From: an uncultured Bacteroidales bacterium
Lineage (GTDB): Bacteria > Bacteroidota > Bacteroidia > Bacteroidales > Muribaculaceae
Direction: 5' to 3'
NCBI GenBank assembly: GCA_947072905.1
Contig: CAMTKF010000015.1
Coordinates: forward strand, 1 to 49,892
DNA: 49,892 bases
Made by a program: the position numbers and the translations under genes. The notes beneath the pieces are model-generated. The model was not told the origin of the DNA. It made no database searches and saw only the letters and a program-made list of their open reading frames with translations. Shown here in pieces: positions 16,371-23,327 of the stretch (the first letter of the stretch is position 1; each line of letters begins with the position of its first letter).

Positions 16371-17162
16371 ATGAGGTACAAGTATTATATGTCATTGCTC
16401 ATGGCTATGTTGCCGACAGTGGCTTTTGCTCAAACAGAGCTGAAGGACTCAACAATTAATATCGCTCCTGCTATGCCCGACAGCGTAAGAATGGTGTCAA
16501 CAGTAATGCCCGACAGTATGTCAACAGTGATAAATCCTGCGGAATACAGGTGGAAATATAATCCTGAAACAGATATGTTATTCCCATACAGAGCTGCATA
16601 TCCGCTTGATCTGCATGTTCCCGACCTGAGTTATACTCCCGGACAGGCTCGTCTTTTAAGTTGGGGTAGCGGCGAGATAGTAGCTTTAGGCGGTACCACT
16701 GCATTTCCCGGATTGATGCAGATCGACAGTGGGGCATTAGGCATATATCAGTCGGCCGGCGATTTCACATTCTATGCCGGGGCTATGGTTAATAAATACG
16801 GATATTTCAGGGGTTTGCATACCCAATATGGTATTAATGGCAGCATATCATACCAATTAACCCCCAAGCTGTCGGCTACCGTATTTGGCGATTATTATTT
16901 TGGCAGGCCGCCGCGGATGGCCAACGGTATGCCCATGCCGCCGTCAATGATCGGCTATTACGGTCAATCGAAATTCGGTGGATATTTAGACTATCAGATC
17001 AATGAACGATGGGGCGTGCAGACCGGTGTACAGACGGTGCAACAAGTAGGAACAAACCGATATCAGGCCGAACCGATAGTCACCCCTTACTACAAAATCA
17101 GCAAAAAAGTATCCATAGGCCTGCCGGTAGGGCAAATTCTTTACCATGTTTTGAAAAAATAA
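16371..17162 (+). CDS. Secreted or outer-membrane protein of unknown function
   Basis: This 263-residue protein is not a family I recognise with certainty. It has a signal peptide (cleavage about VAFAQ) and a low-complexity segment with a repeated MPDS motif (residues about 36-50). The rest is rich in Gly, Tyr and alternating hydrophobic residues, resembling a small beta-structured outer-membrane protein (for example YYFGRPPRMANGMPMPPSM). It begins 5 nt after the response regulator, so it is the third gene of the two-component operon. It may be an auxiliary sensor or a target of the system. Role unknown. Confidence 0.7.
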   Translation: MRYKYYMSLLMAMLPTVAFAQTELKDSTINIAPAMPDSVRMVSTVMPDSMSTVINPAEYRWKYNPETDMLFPYRAAYPLDLHVPDLSYTPGQARLLSWGSGEIVALGGTTAFPGLMQIDSGALGIYQSAGDFTFYAGAMVNKYGYFRGLHTQYGINGSISYQLTPKLSATVFGDYYFGRPPRMANGMPMPPSMIGYYGQSKFGGYLDYQINERWGVQTGVQTVQQVGTNRYQAEPIVTPYYKISKKVSIGLPVGQILYHVLKK

Positions 17163-17201
17163 AAAATGCAGACAGCCTATTGTCACCGGCTGTCTGCATT
17201 T
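17162..17201. terminator. Bidirectional terminator
   Basis: AAAATGCAGACAGCC at 17162-17176 pairs perfectly with GGCTGTCTGCATTTT at 17187-17201. A and T runs at the base serve both strands. It separates the two-component operon from the convergent amylase gene. Confidence 0.85.
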
Positions 17202-17220
17202 TATTCAGATTATTGGCTGA

Positions 17221-19089
17221 TTACCAATTCTGCAGGATGAGGATTTCACGCGGATTGAAATGCAACTGCTGTTCTACAGTAAATTTCTTACCGGTTAGCG
17301 CGTCGGTCCATGTAGAACCGTATGGAAGCACCTCGGCGGTGCGCTCCATAGTGATGTCGAGCGGTGAATCGTTGCCGTTCATAAGCACTACTACAGCCTT
17401 GTTGCCAAGTCGGCGTTCGTAAGCATAGACACCGTTCTGCGGCATAAAGTGCTTGAGCGAGCCTTTTGCAATCACTTCATTAGCATCGCCACGACGCCAA
17501 TTGAGTACTTTAGAAAGGAAATTCCACGCTTCGTTCTGCACCTCGGTGCGGCCCTCGGCTGTAAACGCATTGACCTTATCGCCGGGGAATCCACCGGGGA
17601 AATCTCGGCGCACATATCCGTCAGAACCCTCCTTGGAGCCATTCATCAACAACTCTGTGCCGTAGTATATCTGAGGAATACCGCGCGAGGTGAGCAGCAG
17701 GGTCTGAGCCTGCTTCCATACTCCCAGCGAGTCGATGGCTGCCGGCATATCGGCCAGGAAACGGTCAGAATCATGATTGTCGAGGAAAGTGAGCACATGC
17801 TGCGGGTCGGCATACAGGAAGTCCTGCGAGAGGTGGTCGTATACCTTGTTGAGACCGTTCCAAGGGTCAGTTTGGGCATTGAGCGCATCGCGTCCATTCT
17901 GCACGTACCAGAAGTCCATAACGGTAGGCAGGTGTGTTTCCTTGGGATTCATCTTGTTGCCCTTCTGCCAGAATGCACCGCCGGCCTCGCTGCCATACCA
18001 GCATTCGCCCACGATATTGAAGTTGGGATATTCGGTGAGTACATCGTGTGCCCAACGGCTCATGGCGTCCATGTCGGCATAAGGGTATGTATCCATGCGT
18101 ATGCCGTCGATTTTGGCCGATTCAATCCACCATATTGAGTTCTGCGTAAGATACTTCATTACGTGCGGGTTGCGTTGGTTGAGGTCGGGCATAGAGGGTA
18201 CAAACCAGCCGTTGACGGTATGGTCGAGGTCGTACTGCGACACGTAGGGGTCGTGAACCGTAGTGAGTCGGAAGTTGGTAAGCACATCGCCGTCGGGGTG
18301 GTTGAACCAGTCGCGCGAGGGCATATCTTTCATCCAGGGATGATTTGAGCCTGAGTGATTGAAAATCATATCCATCACCACCTTCAAGCCCTTGCCGTGA
18401 GCATCGCTTATCAGCTTCTGATACTCTTCGTTTGAGCCGAATCGAGGGTCTATGTTGTAGTAATCGGTTGTGGAGTAGCCGTGGTACGAACCTCCGGGCA
18501 TATCGTTCGTGAGCACGGGGCACAGCCATAGGGCGGTGACACCCAGCGAGTCAAGATAATCGAGATGCTGACCCACACCGGCAAGATTGCCGCCATGACG
18601 TGCATTGGGGTTGGTGCGGTCTACCCCGGGGTTGTATTCCAGTGATTTTGCCGAACCGCTTTTACCGTCAGATGCAAAGCGGTCGGGCATCAGCAGATAC
18701 AGCACGTCTGAAGCATCAAAGCCGGTATAGTCGGTGGCTGCCCGGTCACGAGCTTTCAGTTCGTATGGCACTTTTTCTGAACGTTTGCCCAGTTTGAATG
18801 ACAGATCCATGGTGCCGGGCTTGGTGTCGCGGTCGATCACGAAATAAAGCAATTTGTAGTTGGGGCTTTCGAGAGTGGTCTGTTCGGCGAGTCGCACGCC
18901 GGGATAGTCCACGCTTACATCTGCGTTGGCTATTTGGTTGCCGGTCACCATCACCTGCAAGGTGTCGTTGGCCATTCCTACCCACCAATACGGAGGTTCG
19001 ACATTGGTAAGAAGCGGTGCACGGTTGGCACCAAACAATGATGCGGCTGAAGCCAGCAGTGCAGCCGACAAGATTGGTATGTGTTTCAT
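17221..19089 (-). CDS. GH13 alpha-amylase / neopullulanase (SusA-like)
   Basis: The 622-residue secreted enzyme has a signal peptide (about 1-20), an N-terminal beta-sandwich of the cyclomaltodextrinase type (about 23-120), a GH13 (beta/alpha)8 barrel and a C-terminal beta domain. Conserved region I is DMIFNHSG. The catalytic nucleophile is Asp333 in GIRMDTYPY, the acid/base is Glu362 in VGECWYG, and the transition-state stabiliser is Asp440 in FLDNHDSD. It should cleave alpha-1,4 glucans or cyclodextrins in the periplasm, like SusA of Bacteroides thetaiotaomicron, which is of similar size. No starch SusC/SusD or SusR neighbours are present, so it is an orphan. It is transcribed alone. Confidence 0.92.
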   Translation of the reverse strand: MKHIPILSAALLASAASLFGANRAPLLTNVEPPYWWVGMANDTLQVMVTGNQIANADVSVDYPGVRLAEQTTLESPNYKLLYFVIDRDTKPGTMDLSFKLGKRSEKVPYELKARDRAATDYTGFDASDVLYLLMPDRFASDGKSGSAKSLEYNPGVDRTNPNARHGGNLAGVGQHLDYLDSLGVTALWLCPVLTNDMPGGSYHGYSTTDYYNIDPRFGSNEEYQKLISDAHGKGLKVVMDMIFNHSGSNHPWMKDMPSRDWFNHPDGDVLTNFRLTTVHDPYVSQYDLDHTVNGWFVPSMPDLNQRNPHVMKYLTQNSIWWIESAKIDGIRMDTYPYADMDAMSRWAHDVLTEYPNFNIVGECWYGSEAGGAFWQKGNKMNPKETHLPTVMDFWYVQNGRDALNAQTDPWNGLNKVYDHLSQDFLYADPQHVLTFLDNHDSDRFLADMPAAIDSLGVWKQAQTLLLTSRGIPQIYYGTELLMNGSKEGSDGYVRRDFPGGFPGDKVNAFTAEGRTEVQNEAWNFLSKVLNWRRGDANEVIAKGSLKHFMPQNGVYAYERRLGNKAVVVLMNGNDSPLDITMERTAEVLPYGSTWTDALTGKKFTVEQQLHFNPREILILQNW

Positions 19090-19195
19090 GATTTAAGTGA
19101 AAAATATATGTGATAAGTAATGTCTTACAAAAATACAAAAAAAAATACTTTATTGCGCAGCCGTGCAGCTATTTTTAACAGAATATAATAGTAAA

Positions 19196-19221
19196 ACCCC
19201 GACGCATGGCCGCCCCGGGGT
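19196..19221 (-). terminator. Putative terminator separated from the recombinase gene by a MITE
   Basis: ACCCCG at 19196-19201 pairs with CGGGGT at 19216-19221. On the minus strand it is followed by TTTTAC. It lies beyond the MITE-like element that follows the recombinase gene, so it may be that gene's original terminator. The stem is short. Confidence 0.45.
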
Positions 19222-19229
19222 ATGATCAT

Positions 19230-19392
19230 AGAAACTGTTTAAATTTATTTGTCGCAGGATTTGAGAAGGATTGTCATTTGGATTTTTGATATTGATGATG
19301 GAGTTTAGTGGCTCCTAAATGACTGAATCCATATCTAAAATACATTGACAAGACTCTCAAAGACAAGATAAAATAAATTTTAAACAGTTTCT
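19230..19392. mobile_element. Second MITE-like palindromic element
   Basis: The 163-bp non-coding element has terminal inverted repeats at 19230-19250 (beginning AGAAACTGTTTAAA) and 19371-19392 (ending TTTAAACAGTTTCT), differing by one inserted base. Inner arms also pair imperfectly (GGATTGTCATTT near 19273 with AAATGACTGAATCC near 19315, and TTTGAGA with TCTCAAA), so it could fold as one long hairpin. No clear target-site duplication is visible. It differs from the element at 7627-7830 and ends 5 bp before the stop codon of the recombinase gene. Nothing else is seen in this intergenic stretch. Confidence 0.6.
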
Positions 19393-19397
19393 TAGTT

Positions 19398-20600
19398 CTA
19401 CAGCGACGCCAGTATGAGCGAGTTGGCTTTGTCGACCAAAGAAGTGTCGAGTGAGGCGAGGTAAATCTGAGTTGTGGCCTCGCTGTCGTGGCCCATGCCT
19501 TCGCTGATCACACTTATCGGAATTCCCTTGTATTTGGCTGCTGAAGCCCACGAATGGCGGGCAACATACATGGTAAGCGGAATATTTATGCCCACCATTT
19601 CAGCTATTTTTTTAAGGCTGTGGTTTATGTTGTAGCCTATGTTGCGGTATGCGCATCGTTCGTTAATGCCCTCGCTCTTGATTATAGGCAGCAGATATTG
19701 CGTGGGATTATCCGGGTATTTGTCAAGAATGTTTTGCATTTCCTTGGTCCATTCTATAGTCAGTTGCTGGCCGGTCTTGCGGCGACGGTAAATTATATAA
19801 CCGTGTTTGAGGTCGGTCTTTTTCAAGAAAGCCATGTCAATGAAACTCATACCTCTCAGGTAGAAGCTCATAAGAAACATATCGCGGGCAAAGTCAAGAG
19901 TAGGTTCGAGCGACAGATCGAGAGCCTTGATTTTCTTTACGTGTAACAGGGGTATGGCTCTTTTTATAGTTTTTTCCACACCGGTATACACATGGCGGAA
20001 GGGATTTCGGTTCTCGATAATATCGTCTTCTACCGCACGGTGATATGCAGCTCTGAGAATACGTGTATAGAATGAGATAGTGTTGGGCGAGTTACCGCGC
20101 TGCTTGTGCCATGCTTCGTAAGACTCCATTATCTTGGATGTAAGGCTGTCGAGCATTATATCTTCGTTTTTGCGAAACTTCTTGAAGCTGTTGAGGGCGG
20201 CGGCGTATGTTTCAGAAGTCCTTGTCTTGCCGTTCATCTTGAATTTGGCAATGAGGTTTTCAATGAAGTTAAATACCGAGTATTCGTCGGCATATCTTCG
20301 GAACTCGTCAATCACATCTTCCGGCGTATATGCCAGTCCCTCGGCATCAAGGCGCTTGTCAATTTTGATAAGCCGTTCCACATCCCATCTTATTCGTTCT
20401 CTTATTGAGAGAATAAATGGTTTTCGTGAACTTGAGGGGGATGTCACAACCATAGAACGGGTTTCGTCCCATTCAGATGGAAATACATGATAATCAGTTA
20501 GAAGTTGCCGCGGTTTACGTTCGTGAATAATCTGATAGTAGATGGCGCCTTCGTGACCGGCGATATTCGAAGGTCGGAATTTTACTTTTATCGTAGCCAT
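19398..20600 (-). CDS. Tyrosine recombinase / site-specific integrase
   Basis: The roughly 400-residue protein has an N-terminal arm-binding-like domain (start MATIKVKFRPSNIAG), a SAM-like core-binding domain (about 100-200) and a C-terminal catalytic domain. Catalytic residues are visible: Arg in FYLRGMSFID, Lys in RRRKTGQ, the ARHSWA box, His in GMGHDSEATT and the nucleophile Tyr in TQIYLASLD. The frame extends upstream to an ATG at 20624, but that lies inside an inverted repeat, and MATIKVK at 20600 fits family starts. Bacteroidales use such enzymes for phase-variable inversions as well as element integration. There is no accompanying phage or conjugative gene. Confidence 0.9.
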   Translation of the reverse strand: MATIKVKFRPSNIAGHEGAIYYQIIHERKPRQLLTDYHVFPSEWDETRSMVVTSPSSSRKPFILSIRERIRWDVERLIKIDKRLDAEGLAYTPEDVIDEFRRYADEYSVFNFIENLIAKFKMNGKTRTSETYAAALNSFKKFRKNEDIMLDSLTSKIMESYEAWHKQRGNSPNTISFYTRILRAAYHRAVEDDIIENRNPFRHVYTGVEKTIKRAIPLLHVKKIKALDLSLEPTLDFARDMFLMSFYLRGMSFIDMAFLKKTDLKHGYIIYRRRKTGQQLTIEWTKEMQNILDKYPDNPTQYLLPIIKSEGINERCAYRNIGYNINHSLKKIAEMVGINIPLTMYVARHSWASAAKYKGIPISVISEGMGHDSEATTQIYLASLDTSLVDKANSLILASL

Positions 20601-20679
20601 TTTGAAAAGTTTATAATTTAGCAAGGGGATACACTGATTTCAAAAGTGCATCCCCTTGCTAAATTATAAACTTTTCAAA
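20601..20679. repeat. Perfect 30-bp inverted repeat next to the recombinase
   Basis: Arms 20601-20630 and 20650-20679 are exact reverse complements (30 of 30), separated by 19 bp that contain a further CACT/AGTG pairing. Each arm includes TAATTTAGCAAGGGGAT or its complement. The left arm directly abuts the recombinase start codon and the right arm lies 11 bp from the stop of the upstream regulator gene. It may be a terminator for that regulator, an attenuator covering the recombinase start, or a recombination site for the enzyme. Confidence 0.9.
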
Positions 20680-20690
20680 TTATGGCCTTT

Positions 20691-21638
20691 CTATGGTATA
20701 TCAATTTCATTTATGTCAATAAGATGATGCAGGATTGCATAAACGGCCATGCCGGCTACCGAATGGATGTTTAGCTTCTCGCTTATGTTCTTGCGATATG
20801 AATTGACTGTGTGGAATGACAGACACATTTTGTCGGCTATTTCTTTGGTTGACAAGCCTTGGGCAATCCACCTCAGCACTTCTTTTTCCCTGTCGGTAAG
20901 GGTTGTGGAATCGGCTTCTGTGTCGGATTCGTTATGAGTTGTATTTTCAGGTTTTCGGGTCTTGAGTTCGTGTTCGAGCTTCTCAACCTGCGGAAACAAG
21001 AGTTTATTTTCTATTTCGCAATGCTGTACCAATTCCCTGCCGCACATCATCAGATGAATCAGTGCTGTATTGATGGTTTCGTTGTTTGTTTGCTTATATT
21101 TATATATGAACAGTTCCTTCAAGTCATCGAGCTTGGCTGCCATGTGGTCATGGCCCAATGAGAAATCAGTTATTTTGAATTTATCGGATATTACACCATT
21201 CAGCAAATCTTCAATATATCGGAATATCACACTATCCTCATAATCCATGTGCTTCTTCACTTCTTCGATATAATCATCGTAAAATTGCAGAATGATTATA
21301 GCTATTTCGGGATTTTCGGCCTCATGCAGTCCGTCAATAAGGGTTTTCTTAATCAAGGGCAGCATGTAGTCGGTGAATCTCAGGTGCGAGTTACGCAGGT
21401 ATCCGATAAGAGAAAGCAGCGATACCTTATAAGAGTCCCAGCTCTTGCCACTGATAAAATTTATTACTGCAAGAAAGGTATCAGTATCCACTCCGTTTCC
21501 CTTGCAGACGCTTTCTACAATCTTGTCACCGAAACCAAGCGAGATACCAAATCGGTTGAGTACAACAAGCAGTCTTATGTTATCTTCTATAATGTCGCGC
21601 AGAATGTCAAAACGTGTATATGTAGATGCTTCTTTCAT
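20691..21638 (-). CDS. Hemerythrin-domain LuxR-type transcriptional regulator
   Basis: The protein combines a ScdA/RIC-like N-terminal segment (TYTRFDILRDIIEDN, FGISLGFGDKIVESVC), a hemerythrin-like four-helix region and a C-terminal LuxR/GerE helix-turn-helix. Candidate di-iron ligands are His in LHEAEN, KKHMDYED, SLGHDHMAAKL and LVQHCEIENKLLFP. The DNA-binding part starts LTDREKEVLRWIAQGLSTKEIADKM. It therefore looks like a one-component sensor of O2, NO or iron. The frame reaches 21680, but that would overlap the promoter, so MKEASTYTRFDIL at 21638 is the start. It is divergent from the heme operon and probably controls it. Confidence 0.85.
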   Translation of the reverse strand: MKEASTYTRFDILRDIIEDNIRLLVVLNRFGISLGFGDKIVESVCKGNGVDTDTFLAVINFISGKSWDSYKVSLLSLIGYLRNSHLRFTDYMLPLIKKTLIDGLHEAENPEIAIIILQFYDDYIEEVKKHMDYEDSVIFRYIEDLLNGVISDKFKITDFSLGHDHMAAKLDDLKELFIYKYKQTNNETINTALIHLMMCGRELVQHCEIENKLLFPQVEKLEHELKTRKPENTTHNESDTEADSTTLTDREKEVLRWIAQGLSTKEIADKMCLSFHTVNSYRKNISEKLNIHSVAGMAVYAILHHLIDINEIDIP

Positions 21639-21665
21639 GATAAATCCGGGCCATATTTCCCAAAG

Positions 21666-21697
21666 CAAAGTTACGACCATTAAATGTTATGTACAAT
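21666..21697 (-). promoter_or_regulatory. Promoter of the hemerythrin-LuxR regulator
   Basis: On the minus strand TAACTTTG (21666-21673) is a perfect -7 box and ATTG (21694-21697) is a one-mismatch -33 box 20 bp upstream. A palindrome abuts the -33 box. Confidence 0.7.
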
Positions 21698-21698
21698 C

Positions 21699-21783
21699 CC
21701 CTAAAGTAGGGTATTTTTCCACCCATACTTGTATTGCATCTACCATATTCAGGCTATATGGGTATTCAAAAACACTAAAAGTG
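21699..21783. promoter_or_regulatory. Pair of similar operator-like palindromes
   Basis: CCCTA-AAG-TAGGG at 21699-21711 and CACT-AAA-AGTG at 21773-21783 share the core CTAAAAGTGGG/CTAAAGTAGGG. Each lies directly upstream of the -33 box of one of the two divergent promoters, at about -47 from the predicted starts. This is the position expected for activator binding. The hemerythrin-LuxR protein is the obvious candidate. Confidence 0.5.
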
Positions 21784-21786
21784 GGA

Positions 21787-21818
21787 ATTGATGGCACTTT
21801 TATTACTCAGTAACTTTG
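21787..21818 (+). promoter_or_regulatory. Promoter of the heme (hmu) operon
   Basis: TAACTTTG at 21811-21818 is a perfect -7 box, with ATTG at 21787-21790 20 bp upstream as a one-mismatch -33. The predicted leader is about 35 nt. The weakened -33 with a nearby palindrome fits activator dependence. Confidence 0.75.
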
Positions 21819-21858
21819 CACCAGGAAAAAATAAACATAATAACACTACCAAAAACAG

Positions 21859-22689
21859 ATGAAAAAAATCAATCTACTTTCTCTGCTGGTGATTATGATG
21901 GCCTTTGTGTCGTCATGCAGCAGCGATGATGAGCCCAAGAATCTTGCGGCAGAAACAACCGGTCGTTACACAGGATACACATTAGCTTCGTGCCAGTATT
22001 TCTCTAATATGGCTGCAAGCGACCAAGTGGTTACAATTACTTCTTCAGAAGTAAATAAGGTAAATATTAGCTATACATCCGATACATGGGGTACAATGAC
22101 CATCAACGGTGCTGACCTGTCGGGAAGCGCAGGCAGCATACTGATCAAAGGTTCCGGAAAATCGAGCATGGCTCATGCCGGAAGCGCGGCCAAAGAATAT
22201 GACTGCACTGTTGAGGGTTCTTTGGTTGGAAACGATCTTTCGCTCACATTCTCTTGTCCTCAGGTAATGGGCGGGCTTAAAATCGAATTCAAGCAAGGCG
22301 ATATTCCTGCTGAAATCGTAGTACCCGGGACATACAGCGGCTATACCGAAGCAAAAAGCACATACTTCCAGGGCATGATGGCCGACGACCAGCAAATACT
22401 TATAACTAAAAACACCGACGATACCTACAAGGTAGAGTATTCATCAGATACATGGGGCGATTTCTCGGTAAGCGCAGCCACTGTACAATATGCCGACGGC
22501 AAGTTTACTGTTTCGGGTAAAGGAACAACTGAAATGGGCATGAACGGAAATGTAAAGGAATATGAATGTTCTTTTGAAGGCACAATCGACGTAGCCAAAG
22601 AAAATCCCACGTTCACATTCTCAGTACCTGCCGTAATGGGTGGTCTCTCTATTGAATTCCATACCGGAAAGATGCCGGCTACAGAATAA
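21859..22689 (+). CDS. Calycin-like lipoprotein with two tandem domains
   Basis: The 276-residue protein is a lipoprotein (lipobox ending at Cys20, VSSCSSDDE). It consists of two related domains of about 120 residues, roughly 35-150 and 155-273. Both begin with GxYxGYT, contain SDTWG in the middle and end with MGGLxIEF, so it arose by internal duplication. The pattern fits the calycin-like beta-barrel proteins of Bacteroidetes, which can bind small hydrophobic ligands. It is the first gene of the heme operon and overlaps hmuY by one base (TAATG). A heme or porphyrin-binding role is inferred only from context. Confidence 0.8.
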   Translation: MKKINLLSLLVIMMAFVSSCSSDDEPKNLAAETTGRYTGYTLASCQYFSNMAASDQVVTITSSEVNKVNISYTSDTWGTMTINGADLSGSAGSILIKGSGKSSMAHAGSAAKEYDCTVEGSLVGNDLSLTFSCPQVMGGLKIEFKQGDIPAEIVVPGTYSGYTEAKSTYFQGMMADDQQILITKNTDDTYKVEYSSDTWGDFSVSAATVQYADGKFTVSGKGTTEMGMNGNVKEYECSFEGTIDVAKENPTFTFSVPAVMGGLSIEFHTGKMPATE

Positions 22690-23327
22690 TGAATAAGCTT
22701 ATACTCATCACTTTATCGGGAGTGGCAGCAATGCTGCTCCCGTCATGTAACGATGTATTGGGTGACCTTTATGATGAGCCTGTAGCTACCTCTGAGTATG
22801 GTTTTGTGGAAGTATGCACAGAATCAAAGCCGGGACTCATTTATATAAATGCCACCGATTATACAACGTGGACATATATCGATTTTGAAAACCGACGTAT
22901 AGATTCTTTGTATGTCAATGACCCGGCTCCGTCCGATTGGAGTTTCGCAGTTCACCGCTATGACACAAAGACCAACAATGCCAAAGTGATTGCTACAACA
23001 CTTACAGATATAAACGAGGCCAGGGCATGGACAGATGCCGGTAACGTGGAGGGAGCAGGTGATATCTGGACTACTGATAAAATCGTAACCGACATGTCGA
23101 CCATGATGGACGGATATCTGTCATACGCCGATTCTTATTATAATCCGGTGTTGTCGGGGTGGCTCAATGTAGATACCAGTACCATGCCTCCAGAGTATAC
23201 AATGTCAGATAAAGTTTATATACTGCTGTTGCAAGATGGCAAAAGAGCGGCTGTCAAGCTTGCTGATTTTATGAATTCAGCCGGTATAAAAGCTTATATG
23301 TCCATCCAATATGTTTATCCCTTATGA
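22689..23327 (+). CDS. hmuY: HmuY-family heme-binding lipoprotein
   Basis: The 212-residue protein has a lipobox at LLPSCND (Cys20) and belongs to the HmuY family, which captures heme at the cell surface and delivers it to HmuR. Family features include WTYIDFENRR near the N-terminus, DWSFAVHRYD and a conserved C-terminal strand region (VYILLLQDGKRAAVKLADF). Heme ligands in the family are His or Met pairs, so candidates here include MSTMMDGY around residues 138-145, but this is not established. The gene overlaps its neighbours at both ends (TAATG before, ATGA with hmuR), so translation is coupled. Confidence 0.9.
   Translation: MNKLILITLSGVAAMLLPSCNDVLGDLYDEPVATSEYGFVEVCTESKPGLIYINATDYTTWTYIDFENRRIDSLYVNDPAPSDWSFAVHRYDTKTNNAKVIATTLTDINEARAWTDAGNVEGAGDIWTTDKIVTDMSTMMDGYLSYADSYYNPVLSGWLNVDTSTMPPEYTMSDKVYILLLQDGKRAAVKLADFMNSAGIKAYMSIQYVYPL

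Noticed and set aside
17449-18138. Plus-strand 229-codon frame within the amylase gene
   Set aside because: It is antisense to the GH13 catalytic core, whose active-site motifs are intact on the minus strand.
20601-20679. Classical invertible promoter
   Set aside because: The 19-bp centre holds no complete -33/-7 promoter in either direction, so simple promoter inversion is not supported by the sequence alone.
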